A stretch of 64,000 bases of DNA from Ophiodon elongatus (lineage: Eukaryota; Chordata; Actinopteri; Perciformes; Hexagrammidae), in contig JACSYO010002128.1 of the NCBI GenBank assembly GCA_016806645.1, forward strand, positions 2,563,934 to 2,627,933, read 5' to 3'. Numbering within the stretch: position 1 is the stretch's first letter; every line of letters starts with the position of its first letter. Made by a program: the position numbers and the translations under genes. Shown piece after piece: positions 38,225-51,600 of this stretch. Below the pieces are notes generated by a model. That model did not search any database. It was not told the DNA's origin and saw nothing but the letters and a program-made list of their open reading frames with translations.

Positions 38225-40559
38225 GTTTCCCGTCGCACCGGGAGTCCTCGGTCCTCTGCTGGTCCCAATGCACGTGCTAATCACCGTTCAAACGGAACCA
38301 ATTACCTCACGTCCTCGCGTAGCAGGCGCGCGCACGTTTAGTTTCTGAAGCGCATGCCATTAGCTATAGGCTAGTGCAGGGGAAGTAGTTTTAATTTTAA
38401 TCGAACATTGTCTTTATTGTTCATTTACATTTTTTTGTATAGTTAATGTAGGCTACCATAAGCAGTCAGGGAATTAATTATTAAGCTAATTACTAGTTTT
38501 AAGATGGTCCAACTTTATGAAGTAGCCTATGCCTCTTGTGCATTATGGTTGGTGTAACATTTTCAAGTTTTGGCGACTTTTCATTGGTTAATTAAATCTG
38601 TCTCTTCTTAAGGTGAAACACATGTTGTCCCCATAGATATAGATGACAAACGTCTAATGAACTATTGACCGAGTCTGATCAAAACACAAATACCAAACAA
38701 ACGTTTTACTGTGTAGAGCTAAGTTGAAGCATACAAAAAGCTGCTTTTAGTTTGCTTGTTGCGTTGCTGCTATTGCTTCATTGCATCGCGTGTCAGCACG
38801 CCGCAGAGGAAAGGTCCACGAGCTACAAGACAGCAAACATAATTGGGAAGATGTTTGCTTTGATAAGGGGCCTCCTGCTGCTTCACTGTCTCCCAGGAAC
38901 AATGTGGTCGCATAACTTTGTCTGGTGCGCCTATTTTAATCTTGGCTGTCTGGAAATACACACATCCGTATGAGAATTATCCCCGGGGACAACAAGGTCT
39001 TTGTAATTAAACCTTGTCAAATAATGAAAAGATCAGCAGAATTGTACATGGTGTTGCAAAACACAGTAGAAACCATCTTCCCATGATGTATAGCTCTATT
39101 TTGTCAAACAGATGACTATGAAGGCGATGGAGTTTGGGTTAGTTATACAGTAAGTTGTGAAAACTGGAGCATTAAGAAATTATTTATCCACGTTCTGCTT
39201 GCTCGTGCATGTGAGTTTTATGCTTAGATAACTGGTATTCATTTTTGATCAAAACGTACAGCATCATTGTCACAGAGGACATAGGAGTCTTTCTAGTTCA
39301 GCCACATGTTTATCAGGTGCACACCCTCATTTAAAGTTTTTGGCATTATGTGTGTGTGGGGGTGTTAGGGCTATAACACTCTTGGTTTCATGTTTAATAT
39401 GAGCAACACATTCTCCTTCTAGACACTTCTCCATCTAATCTGGCTCCACAGAGTCAGTGTGTGTCTCGGCTCAGTCTGCCAGGTCCGGACCGCCTCAGCC
39501 TGCAGAGGACGTGGACCACCAGGTCAAAGGAGCTGTCGCTCGGCCTGACAGCACCGGGTGTCCCACAGTTGAGCTTGAGCTAAATTGACGGTTCGATGGA
39601 GAGTGATTAAGAGAGGAGAAAAAAAGGAATGAAAGATGGAAAGTGAGAGAACTGGGGAGGAGGATGCAATACAGGCAGGATTAGGGGGATGAAGGCAGTA
39701 GAGAGAAGGTGGGCAAAAGAGTGAGGAGAGAAGCATAGGAGATATTGAGCTTGAAGAAAAGGGAGAAATGTTATAGCTTTGATAACGAAAGTAGAGGCCA
39801 CAAGTCAAATATTATAAGCTAAAATATAAAGAATGAAAGATGCTAAAATGAAAGGGAAATAAATCTCTCAGGTACCTTTGGCAGATGTTTATATTGTAAC
39901 AAAAGTTTGAACTTAAAAACTATGACAATCTGTTTTCATAGTGGAACTACACACAATTGCCATGTGTAACCAGCAGCTGCATGAACAGTGTAGTTTTGAA
40001 AGGTGAAGCTTTTTAATAATCTTGTATTGGTTTAGGGTGTAAGAGAGGTTTAGATTCAGCTTTCATTTTTAAATCGTCCTATGTGATGTTGCATTGGACT
40101 TTAATACATTGTTAGACGTTCTTGCGATTTTGTCCACACTTTCTGAAGTGTTGTGGTTGTGATGATATGTATGGGAATTTGACTGATACCTGAAGCCTGA
40201 AAGCACTGACCTCAGTCCAAACCATACGGGACATGAAGTCGATCGAAGAGGACGGAGAGCACCCTCTTGTGACACATTACAGAGATTACATTCTCTATAA
40301 AAAAAGCTCTGTGAGGAAGGAAGTACTCAGATCCTTCACTTAAGTAAAAGTACTAATATCACAAATTTTCATTCTCTACAAGTAAAAGTCCTTCGTTCAA
40401 ACTGAAAATATTTGTTATTGGTGGATGTTCATGGCACATTTTCAGGGTACTCTTCTAGAAAGTTTATTTATTTAGCTTATTTCCATCCTTATCCGTATTT
40501 CACATTTTATAACATGACATAATACTTTTTACAAACTGCAACAAACACAATTCAACTTT
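38225..40559. promoter_or_regulatory. Divergent intergenic region between ALDH1A and the CYP1 gene
   Basis: About 2.3 kb separate the two head-to-head genes. It includes an E-box CACGTG (38271-38276), two opposed GCGTG cores at 38788-38801 and a purine-rich tract at 39600-39760. No coding gene is visible: the frame at 38752-38973 opens with TTG and has no supporting features. Confidence 0.45.
40315..40450 (+). mobile_element. Interspersed repeat fragment with AAGTAAAAGT words
   Basis: GAAGTACTCAGATCCTTCAC followed by TTAAGTAAAAGTACTAATA and, about 40 bases later, AAGTAAAAGTCCTTCGTTCA matches a repeat I recognise as common in percomorph fish genomes. Its class is uncertain. It lies just upstream of the probable CYP1 first exon. 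Confidence 0.4.
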
Positions 40560-41044
40560 GTGATGGACCGAGGGAACAGGAGAGGAGGGGCTCTTGTTGT
40601 GAATGGGTACGGTCTGTGGTCAGTTGCGGTCACTGGCTGGTCGGGACGGACTCGTCCTTCACCCCGAGCCAAGTTTCTCGCCCTGTGTGCCTCTCCATTG
40701 TCAGCAGGCAGCAGCTCCCTCTGCAGGGGGCCTGTCGCCGTTGAATGGGACGTTCCGTACTGTGAGCTACTCTCACCAAAAAGTTCCAGGAGGATCAGAT
40801 CTTAAACTTCTGCCCGGCAGTATTTTGGTCTCTACTCTGCCCTCGACATTTTTTTTACACCAAAGTTACAGAGGAACTGCATGGTGAGTTTTCTATCAAA
40901 ATTGTTTGCCATATTTCTTGTTTTTTTTATTCTTCTTTTGATTTTGGTCCTCTTCTTTCTTTTATAGACACATTTTTACCCTCTAGCTGTATCTTTTTAA
41001 CAGTATTCCCCCTCTCTTTTAGAATTTAGAGTTTACCTGGCAAG
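40560..41044 (+). promoter_or_regulatory. Probable 5' untranslated region and first intron of the CYP1 gene
   Basis: A donor GTGAGT follows 40883 and an acceptor ending at 41022 (CTCTCTTTTAG) precedes the coding start, so a non-coding exon ending at 40883 and a 22-base leader 41023-41044 are likely. The left limit is unknown. CYP1A genes likewise carry a non-coding first exon. The exon would include short upstream open frames. Confidence 0.45.
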
Positions 41045-43784
41045 ATGAGACTGCCATTTGGGATGTTGCCCATCAAGGAGAACCCTTGTGCCTCTCTGTC
41101 TAGTGTCACAGTTGCTCTGTGCCTTCTCACCCTCCTCCTGATGGCCCTCAGGGGCCGAAAGAGCCACCACCACAATTCCCAATTGGACTACACAAAATAT
41201 CCCCCTCCTCCCGGCCCCATGCCGTGGCCCCTTGTCGGCAATCTGCTCCAAATGGGCGACCAGATTCATCTTTCTCTAACCAGCTTGAGGCTCCAGTACG
41301 GTGATGTTTTCAAGGTATATACAGTAAAATGTGTTGAAAAGTTGTAGCCGGACAGATGATTGAGTATTTATTTCTTCTATCCTTTGTTCATTCCTTCTCT
41401 CTAGATACGTCTGGGCTCTTTAACTGTTGTCGTCCTGAGTGGATACACCACTATCAGACAAGCGCTGGTTCGCCAGGGAGAAGCTTTTGCCGGACGACCT
41501 GATCTATTCACTTTTTCTGCCGTAGCCAATGGGACCAGTATGACCTTCAGTGAAAAGTATGGACCGGCCTGGATGCTCCATAAGAAGCTGTGCAAGAATG
41601 CCCTCAGGTCTTTCTCCCAGGCGGAGCCCAGAGGGTCTGGTGCCACTTGCCTGCTGGAGGAGCATGTCTGTGCTGAGGCAGCTGAGATGGTGGCGGTGAT
41701 GCGGGAACAGGCTGCTGCTAAAGGGGAAATGGGCCACAATATGAAGGGTATAGATCCGGTGATGCCCCTGGTAACCTCAGTGGCAAATGTCGTCTGTGCC
41801 CTCTGTTTTGGGAAAAGGTACGATTACAATGATAAGGAGTTCCTCACTATAGTTCACATCAACAACGAGGTCCTGAGGATCTTTGCAGCAGGGAACCTGG
41901 CTGATTTTTTCCCTGTGTTTCGCTACTTTCCGAGTCCATCTCTGAGGAAGATGGTCCAGCACATCCACAGGATGAACGGATTCATGGAGCGTAGCATCGA
42001 GGAACACATCAACACCTTTGATAAAGTAAGGAGGCTGGCTGATACACTTGAAGGCCATTATTTAGTTGAAATGTAAATACATTGCAAAAGGAAATTCAGA
42101 ATTACACACTGACGCATTACAGAACAATCAAGCATTGCTATTTTGCAGGATGAGGTTGTGTTTCAATTCTACACCTGCAATGTTGATTAGTTACTGCAAA
42201 AAAAAAAAAAAAAGTAAAATATAAGAAGAAATCACAATTTCAGGGTTTTTAAGGACGTGCAATGCTAATACATGTTTCAAAGAAGGGGACAAAAGTCTCA
42301 CGTGTCTACCACGACCAAGCCACCACAATGATTTTTTAAATATCTTAACAAGGTATTAAAAATGACAAACAGATCACCAGTGTATATAATCTTAACAAGT
42401 CTATTCCACAGTGACCACAAGATACATACAAAATATTTTCAGTACAGCTAAATTTGGTGGATGCCGATTCTGTAAGTATTGTTTTCTTCATATCATTCCA
42501 CTAATTTGCTGTCCACTACTTAATCTGACATCACACTGATACAGTAGTAGCTGTGAGTGCAACTGTAGCCAAAAAAATAACAAACAAGTTCCCTGGGAGG
42601 GACCTTTGTTCTTGTGCAGAGTGACTAAAATTTTCGCACGCACTCTAATTAGGAATTAGCATTCCACTGGAAGACACGCGTCATACCATAACTGATGTCT
42701 CTTCCCTAATTATTGCTTTAAAAACTTTGAACATCTATATCTGCATCATAATGAATCACCCTATAGTTAATACAATGTGAAAGGTCCAGTCATGGCATAT
42801 GTGTGTGTGATTGCAGAACTGTATCCGGGACATTACGGACGCTCTGATTGCACTTTGTGAGGACAGAGAGGAAAATAAGGATACGTCTGTGCTCTCCAAC
42901 TCTCAGATAATTCACACTGTCATAGACATCTTTGGAGCAGGTTAGCCACAACGGAGGTTTCACTTATATTATCACCACTAATGACATTAAATTGATCATA
43001 TTGATAATGATGATTACCCTCTTTACACTGCAGTTGTGTTTTTTGGTAATTTTCTAAAGGATTCGACACCATCATTGCTGGTTTGCAGTGGAGCCTGTTG
43101 TACTTGATCAAGTATCCTGACATCCAGGACAGAATACACCAGGAGATAGGTACTGTCTCTCCTTTTTCTTTTTATACCAATATTAATCTTCACTAGAAAG
43201 GGAGCCAGAAAACTCTAACTGGCACATTCAATTCAGTTATTGCGTGAGTCTTATCTAAAGAGAAAGAATTCATGCTATGCTGAATAGCGAGGGCCCGTCC
43301 AGCATTCTGGTCTTATGAATGACTCATTCTCATTGTCCAGAAATAGAAGGTCGCTCATTAACGATTAACACTAATGAGCTAAGGAATGTTGCTGGCGGTT
43401 TATTATTGATCTGCCAAAACTGCTAAATTTAGAGTATAAGTTGATGCACATAATATTTGAGATATGAAATAGATCCAGAGTGGATAGCTCTTATCTGTTA
43501 AGAAAATATTCCAAAAAATGTGTTTTTTAGAATACAAACAGGTGGGAATGCATCTCTTTGTAACACATTTATCGTTGGCACACGTGTAGACAAGCATATG
43601 ATGCTGTTTATTAGGACTTAATAAAAACAATGAAATAAAATCCAACAATGACCGACCCCAGGGACCTTCCAACAACCCGAAAGCCACCAGAGAAACTCAA
43701 AAGATTGGTCCAATTTGCTGACGCCAGAGCTACTTTTGAAGTGGGTTGACAGAACTGGTGCTGTTCTGAGGCACGTTGCATTTT

Positions 43785-43844
<60 letters not shown>

Positions 43845-45239
43845 TACAGAGAAAGGGAGAGAGACAGAGGGAGAGAGAGAGAGAGAGAGAGACAGACAGA
43901 GAGAGGGAGACACTAAGAGGAGACGGGATGAATCAGAGAGGGAGGCACAAACAACCAGAGAAAGAAAAGAAAGGTTAGAGAGTTGTTCCACACCGATACA
44001 AAGGCGGTAACACGCAAGGCACACTATGTGAACACACATAGTTAGAAAATTATTCACTTACTCATCACTTCAATTAGTTGCAACTTAAGACAATTAACTG
44101 TGAAGCTTTTATTCTACTGTTTACAGTAAAGCTCACCCCTCTACTGGAAACCTTATTAGTGATCAAGCAAGGGCAACATTTTTTATAAATTTGAAAGATG
44201 AGCATACTTTATGTGATTGTAATTATTTGGGAAGGGCATGTTAAAAACTCAAAACATTCAACACATCTCAGTGCCTTTATCCAAGTGCATCCCAATTTTA
44301 CAAACAGGTTGAAGTCTAGGAGGAAAAGTAATGATGATGCAGTTATATCATAAAGCTATTATACAGCTAAAGAATTATTTGATGACATTGCAGATCCAAA
44401 CTTCAAGGGCTCTCCAGGACAAACACTCAAAAAATCACCTAAATTAGTCCAGAAAACTCTGGAATTGTAAAATAGCTTCCCAGTTTTCTGAAACATCTAA
44501 ATGTTTTTTTTTCCTCTTTCATAGACGACCACATTGGAACAGCCAGACTGCCCATGTTTTCAGATAAGCCCAAGATGCCTTTCACAGAGGCGTTCATTTA
44601 TGAAGTGTTTCGCCATGCTTCATACGTCCCTTTCACCATTCCTCACTGGTAAGACAGTAGTTTTGTTTTCAGTACATTCATGTTTACAGTTGTATGTATT
44701 GTTAAAACTTAACTCTGTTTTTCTCTTCTTCAGTACAACGAGAAACACCACCCTGAATGGATACTTTATTCCCAAAGATACATGTGTCTTCATTAACCAG
44801 TATCAAGTCAATCATGATCTGTGAGTAGCTACACATTTGACAATGTTAGTGTATTAGTAAAGAGTGAAGTTATTCACACCTTCTTTTCAGTTGAGGAGAA
44901 TGTGTTTTTCTGTTTTATTGCTTCATTGACCTTCATGTTTTTTCACTCCGTCCTAGCGATCTTTGGGGTGACCCGGACATATTTCGTCCTGAACGTTTCC
45001 TGGGTTCCTCGGGACTCCTCAACAAGGACCTGACGGAGAAGGTTCTCATCTTCGGCATGGGGAAGAGACGCTGTCTCGGGGATGGATTTGCACGTTTGGA
45101 GATGTTTGTGTTTCTCACTACGCTGCTCCACGGGCTGCGGATTGAAAATGTTCCAGGTCAAGAGCTGGACTTCAGCACCGATTTTGGTCTGACTATGAAA
45201 CCGCGTCCGTACAGGATTATCATTTCCTCAAGGTTTTAG
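41045..45239 (+). CDS. cyp1d1: Cytochrome P450 family 1, CYP1D1-like monooxygenase
   Basis: Heme-thiolate monooxygenase of the endoplasmic reticulum acting on polyaromatic and other hydrophobic substrates. Exons: 41045-41314, 41405-42025, 42817-42940, 43060-43149, 44525-44648, 44734-44820, 44957-45239. All phases join, giving 532 codons. It has an N-terminal hydrophobic anchor (about 18-36), a Pro-rich hinge with YPPPPGPMPWP, the I-helix AGFDT (338-342), ExxR as EVFR (395-398), FRPERF (448-453), and the heme loop FGMGKRRCLG with Cys478. All catalytic elements are present. Among fish CYP1 genes, CYP1C is intronless and CYP1B has few introns, so a seven-exon coding gene must be CYP1A or CYP1D. 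The location between ALDH1A1 and ANXA1 points to CYP1D1, which is a pseudogene at 9q21 in human. The ATG has A at -3. Confidence 0.82.
43789..43915. repeat. (GA)n microsatellite in a cyp1d1 intron
   Basis: A pure GA run of about 23 units, then interrupted GA, GACA and GGGA units, in the 1.4 kb intron before exon 5. The Arg/Glu-repeat open frame through it is not a gene. Confidence 0.95.
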
Positions 45240-48200
45240 ACCAAATTATGTTATGTGTGGATGTTTTGGAACATCACCACACACAATCTTGTTATTGTTT
45301 TTGTTAGTCACCATATTTGGCTAACCTAATAATGCCACAGAGATACAGTTCCTCTTATATTACTGCTCTCAGACTGGAGTTTCTTCTTGGAAAATGTGGT
45401 CAAGTCCACACATAACAACAAAAGGGAAATATACTGTATGTACAAAATGTTTCTAATAGCTGGACACTAACTTCATGTTTGTATTGAACACAATATTGAA
45501 GACGATGGAGGGTCATTCAAAGTCCTTCTGTGCCTGTACTTTCTAAAGGGTAGAGTCCCTTTAAAAATCCCACATTCAAAATTAAGATGAAAACAGACCC
45601 TCATTAAAAGCCTTTATCTGAAGTTATTAGTTACAGTTAACGTCTGAGGGAGGGAGAGAGATGGTGTTTCAGATTGATGGTTAGCGCTTCAGGCCTCAAA
45701 CTGTGTTCAGGCAGGGTTCATCCACATTCTTGTCAGCCCTCTCCTCCTCCTCCTCCTCCTCCTCCTGCTCGCTTCAACTTCTCTCCTATCACCTCCTCAT
45801 CAGTTCCTTTAATGTCCTCATCCCCCTCATGTTCTCTTCTTCTTCTTCTTCTTCCTGTCCTTATTCCTCTTCTCTAGCTTCTCCTCCTCTTTTATCGTAT
45901 CTTCAAAGCAAACACTGTTGAGCTAAGTGCTCAAATCTCCAAAGTCTCACCCAGTAGCTCTCTGAGGAATTACGCAAATATATATATTAAGACATAGTTC
46001 ACCATCTTTTTGAACATCCTCCCCCTCGCCCATCAGTACTGTGACCTCCTACACACTCTGATTAGAGGCAGTCCCAGACATCTTTTAGGGTGGTAAAGAG
46101 GACAGCAGAGTGTGAAATCAGGCATTTCTCATTTCATGAGCTAAATGTAAAGAAGCATGGCCATATGGACAAAAGAGGAGTTGGCCAGAATTAGTCATCC
46201 TTAAATGGAAAGTTTGAAAGCTGTGTTCATCAAAGTGTTATCTCTTTTCAACTTTTATGAATGCAGGGAAAGCCTACTGAGGCCTTGTGTTCTTTTCCAG
46301 TTTCACCTGTAAACTTCATTTTACAGACTCTCAGACGCCATTGAGTTGTTACACTTGTACAATAGGAGGTTAAGTCCGTCCTCGGGCTTCAAACTGGCAG
46401 CCGGCTGGCCATAGCGTTTCACCAACCATGAAGACGGCCAGGAATGATTTTAAAAATGTAATTCAATGCAGAAACATGTCTTGCTTATTCTTACATTGGT
46501 GTTTCAGTTTCACTGTGTTTGTGTGTGTGTGTGTGTGTGCAGAGTTAAACATTCAGAGGCTGTTTTCACGTTCAAATTTCTCTGTGCACACCTAAAATGT
46601 CAGTTGAACATGTGTAGAGACAAGCATGAGGAAATATGCAAATTACACATCTTGTGTCTAGAAGTTAAACTTTTTAAATAAAAATATATTTGCATATTGC
46701 GTATTTATGAATTCTGGATTTTTTTCATTTAGTGAAAAGGAATGGTAGTAATTTTAAAACATGTCTGATGAGGATCATCAAAAATAGTTTGTCAAAGTTT
46801 GACAAATCAAGTGAGGAATAGTGTTTATTATTCTTGTGTTTATGCCACTGCAGAGAATACTGGTTCAGTGGTCATTACACAAATTAATAAATATTTACTT
46901 TAGCAGAATAGACACATTTCTTTGGTCCAGAGTGTTTGTGGTTTTGAGTGAAATGTCTCAAAAACTGATGTCTTTTTTTGGAAAATAATAGAATAAGTGT
47001 CTCTTGTTAAGAACAGAAGTACTAAAATATACAAATATTGTCACGTAAAACTGTATTTTGAATATCAACTTCTCACAATATCTTGGGGAATATCATACCA
47101 TCTGAAGTATATTTATAACTTGAAAATCAAAAGGGAAATTATCAATACATTCTGTGTTGCTGTAGCAGTATTTTTTTTAAGCCAAATATGTAATATTAGA
47201 GTTCTTATTGTAGAAGTACTGTAACTCTAGTGTCCTCATTTACTGTATTAAAGGCATCATTTACAGTTTGTCTGTGTGTGGTCATGTATACAAACCATTT
47301 ACAGTGGTGAATTTGTTTGTGTAGATTAATTACCCAAACAAACTAAGAGGATGAGACCTCGGCCCTCTCATCAACCCTGATCCCCTCTCCATGTACTCTC
47401 TGTGTCTTTGTCTCTCACTTTGTTCTAGTCCACAGCGCTCACAGTAGGATTTCAACTATGGCCGTCTTTATAGAATAACAAATCACAGTGAACATGTGCT
47501 GACTGGCCGCTGATCTAAAGCAGCCAATAAAACCCAGCACGCACAGCAAGGAATCATGGCTCTAACGTGGCGTAACACAGAGAAGCACTTGTTGGGCATG
47601 TGGGGATTAAACAATAATGAACAATTAAGATTGGACCCAATTGCAGACAAAAGATGGTGTTCATATAGAAAGTGGTATCCCCCATCAGCGCTGACATGCC
47701 ACCCTGCCAAATATTTCAGTTTGAAGCCTCGACTCTGCTGTTTTAGTCTGAGCCAAGGCCTAGAGTGAGACAAAAACAAGCCAATGAACAGTGATGATCT
47801 CTATATAACTCCTCAGCTCAAGTATTGCTTCTCCACAAAGCCACCTCAAGTACCATATAAACAAAGAAAGGGAAAGAAAACATTGGAGGACTAGTTCATT
47901 TGATTTATTAACACCTGCAAATCTAAAAAATCTGCTATTTTCCCCTTAATACAGGTGTCTTTACCTTATGCAATAAAGCTCTAATTTTAGTAAACCTGCT
48001 GCCCGTCTGGAAAAAGAAAACAGGACAGACCCTTTGCGTGATTGAGTGTCAATTCCCAGCCATGGGATATGACCCCATAATAGTATTGTAATAGGAACAG
48101 GTCATGGGCCCTGAAGATGTAACCTCTCTAATGGGCTACAAACTCGTTGCCTTTCCCCACATACAATAGGAGGGCTAACTGAATGACCAACTGACTTCCT

Positions 48201-48670
48201 ATTTGCCTCTTGAGTTACACATGGGGCCCTGTATTGTGGGGGCCTCATTCTATAGACCCAGGCAAGCAGCACACATTAACAAACTGCACGCAAGACCCCT
48301 GAATGCAACTGTCAGCAGCCCAATAGTGATGTCGGCTGTTCAGAAGGGCAACTATTATTCAACAGTTTACACCACAAGCATCCCCTTTCCAGCCCACACT
48401 CTGTTCATATGCAAGCAGTCCTAAAGTCTATGGCTCTGATGAGGATATTCTAACCTATATAGATATTAATGTGTGAACTGGATTCATTGAGCCATCACCA
48501 TCTTTCAAATTTTTATCGGACATCCTATGGATTATATCCATAGAACCAGCACCTAAGGGTTCATTCAGTCATCACCAGTCAACACCTATTTTATATCACC
48601 CATCCCTCCACGTGACGATATTAAACACTTAAATGACACACAGACCACTCAAGAAATCCCAGTTAAACAC
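45240..48670. other. Intergenic region between cyp1d1 and the kinesin gene
   Basis: The two genes converge here. An ATTAAA at 45603-45608 could serve as the cyp1d1 polyadenylation signal, and an AATAAA lies at 46677-46682. Other contents are a pyrimidine tract and a short TG run at 46517-46540. No further gene is recognisable. Confidence 0.5.
45741..45885. repeat. Pyrimidine tract with (TCC)n and (TTC)n runs
   Basis: About nine TCC units and, further on, about six TTC units lie in a C/T-rich strand of roughly 150 bases downstream of cyp1d1. The Ser-rich open frames through it are repeat artefacts. Confidence 0.85.
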
Positions 48671-48676
48671 TTTAAT
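48671..48676 (-). terminator. Polyadenylation signal variant of the kinesin gene
   Basis: ATTAAA on the minus strand, about 22 bases after the kinesin stop codon. This would give a very short 3' UTR; signals farther downstream are also possible. Confidence 0.45.
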
Positions 48677-48697
48677 CCACTATTGTACACAGAAAAC

Positions 48698-51600
48698 TCA
48701 AATGTCCTCCTCTTCCACTGTTTGTCCCGACCTCAGCTTCATGATCACCTGTCAGACACAGAAATGGATAAACAAAACAGAAATATTTTCGAGTGACTGT
48801 TTGTTTCAATGTGGCCATCAAATAAGTTGTGTTTTCTTCTCCATATAGATTCATGTTTTGAAACACATCCCAGTGACACACACCTCTTTCAGCTGGGCAA
48901 TCTCTTTGCTTTCCACGTGTCTCTGGGCATTGTTGGTTATGGCCTTCACTCTTGTTGCGTAACTGGAAGGTTCAGGAAGTTCAGGGTTTATTTAAGAGTT
49001 TGCTAGCATTAAGATAACAAAAAAAGATGAATCTCTATTTGTCTCTTACATGAGAGATGTGAGCGTCTCATCAAGGTTGCATTCTGAAGGAGAGATGTTC
49101 ACGATCATGAGGGTCTTGGCATTTCCACCCAGGGAGTCCTGCATCACCTGAGAGGGATGAAAAACACAGGTCAGATTTGGCTGAGCTGCATGTCCACATT
49201 ACAGTCCATGAACACACATGAGAAGCTCTTTGTTCATTAATACAGTTTTTATAATTTGTGTCTGATGTCAACAACGTTTGATTTCATTCAAAATCCAAAG
49301 TATACTGCTTTTATTTTATTACCTGTGTCAGCTTGCTATTCCTGTATGGCACATGGGGCAGCTCAGCAGACAAGGCTGAGATCACATCACCCAGGGCACT
49401 CAGAGACTTGTTAATGGAGTTAGCCTCCTGCATAGGAGAGTAGAGGAGTATTTAAAGAGGCCATGAGGAACATCTGATACTTTCAATTATCCTTACAATC
49501 CCTTGATGGTGCAATCACCATACGAGCAAACCTTTAGCTGGTGGTCCTTGGCACCAGTCTTAGCTGCTCTCTCACTGCCTGCCAGGTCCACGAGGCTAAG
49601 CTTCCCGGTGCTCACACTCCCATTGGTCAGACTCCTGCTCTCCACCATGATGCAAACGATGAGATGGGAGCGGGAACTCTCCACATTCATCTCTTGGGAA
49701 ACATACACAATATAAAAGGCTCTGAATTATGGGTTACACTGTGGCTGAAAATATGAATATATTTTTTATTATTGATTATCATTTAGATTAATTAATTGTT
49801 TTGTGGAAAGTGCTTACATAACAATCATAAGATTACAATTTCCCAGAGTCCAAGGTGATGAGTTCAAATTGCTTATTTTGTCTGGCTAAAAGTCAGAAAT
49901 CCAAAAAAAATTCAATTTAAAAATCATATGAAACAGAAAATGTAGCAGATCTGAGAAAGATTTAAATTATCAAATGATTGTAATTAATAATTTAATTGTT
50001 CAGATCTAGTCAAGTTGTTTATGATGAAAGATGGAAGAAAACATGATTATGTAACAAATACAAAACATGATTTAAATAAAATCAATATATATTTATAAAA
50101 ATCAATACAACACTACTATTGTTCATTATTTATTGCCATCCTTGCCATAGTTCTTAGCGCTGGTAGGCGAACTTGACAAGGGCAGCGAAATATGGGACAA
50201 CAGGCAAACTCGCGGAGTAACCAGTAGCAGAAACTACTGCGCTGAGGGACGTGTCAATCACACTACACCTGCAGCAGCGTCCCGCCCCCAGCTCTCTCTC
50301 AAAGGTAGGCTAGTCTACTGACACCAAGTCTGATTGTTTTCAAGAAAAAAAGAAAAAAGAAATGCAAAGTGTGAATAAGGACATGCCGCATGTCTAAATG
50401 ACCGAAATCATCTGAATTATCTGATTTGATAGAGAGGTCAGAAACCGAGGGATTTGTTGTTAAGATATATTGAGCCCGAGAGTCTTAGCAAAAATGTCGG
50501 CGTGTCTTTAAGTCTGGTAATGTTACCACGACTTACCACGTTGTTTCCAGACTTACCACATTGTTTCAAAAGAGAAGAGGCAGCAGATGTGAAAAGGTAG
50601 GCTTTATTTGATCTCTGGTTGCTGGTGAAGTGGCTGATGAACCTTGCTTGCACATATTACAAGTGTGTGTGTGAGAGTTTGACGCACATAAGAAAGTAGT
50701 ACAGGAGAGATAAGAAAAATATTTACTTTGAGGGGATGAAATTGGAAAATTTGGAGAAAAGCTATTCATGATGCTGTCAAGACTACTGTAAATAATTGGA
50801 ACCAGTTTATTGTAGTTATTCTGCAGATGTTGTTTATGTGGAGCAGCATATTGTTGACCCTGTGAGCACACTAGTGTAGCTATTTGTATTATGGGTACTG
50901 AATATTGGTGTTAGTGTGTTCTTGCTGGTATGTTATGTACGTGGCAGATGGAGGCATTATTAATGCAGAAGTGCATGCCCCGGTCATCGAAGTGCCTAAA
51001 ATAATCTAAGTGTGTCTTTTATTAGTTATAAATAATCTTGTAGTTCTTAGTGCTCCCTATTATAAAACAGTATGTGCATCCTGTCATAACTCTGATGACC
51101 TGAGTGCATCTGTAAAACAAAGGGTCTCCTCTTCCTACAGGATGCTGATTCACAGTTTGGCTGCTCGGCCACTCACCGCCCAGTCCAGTAATGATGTACC
51201 TAGCTGCCGCCCCGTCACACTGACTGTAACTAACACGATTAATCCAAACCATTTAGCAGGGCCCTGTTTGAACTTGGCAGCATGGCACGGTATAGAGGAC
51301 TCACTGGTGGCAGAGATGTGTCTGTTGGCGCAGGCCTGCTGGAACAGAGCGTAGAGCTCCTGGGCACTGGAGGCCTCTTTTGTCTCTGCTCCTTGGGCAA
51401 ACACAACCCCTTTTCTGTTCCTCTTGATCTCCACCCGCCTGGCCTGGCCATGGGACTGGGGCTGTGCCTGGGCCTCACCAGCCGGGCTCACAAAGAGGTC
51501 CTGCAGTCTGTCGCTGTACAGCTCCAGCATATAGGCCGAAACCTGAGGTAAGGGATGAAGAAGTAGAGGAAGGAGGGAGTACAGGGCCACAGAGGAAGAA

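Noticed and set aside
38752..38973. Leu-rich frame resembling a signal peptide (LLLLLHCIAC) between ALDH1A and cyp1d1
   Set aside because: It opens with TTG and not ATG, lacks splice or promoter support, and the hydrophobic start is a T-rich artefact.
40560..40887. Two overlapping plus-strand frames upstream of cyp1d1
   Set aside because: They overlap the probable non-coding first exon, the longer one runs across a good splice donor at 40884, and neither resembles a protein family. At most they are upstream open frames.
49503..49756. Plus-strand frames over the kinesin motor exons
   Set aside because: They are antisense shadows of exon 49692-49532, which carries switch I and switch II motifs on the minus strand.
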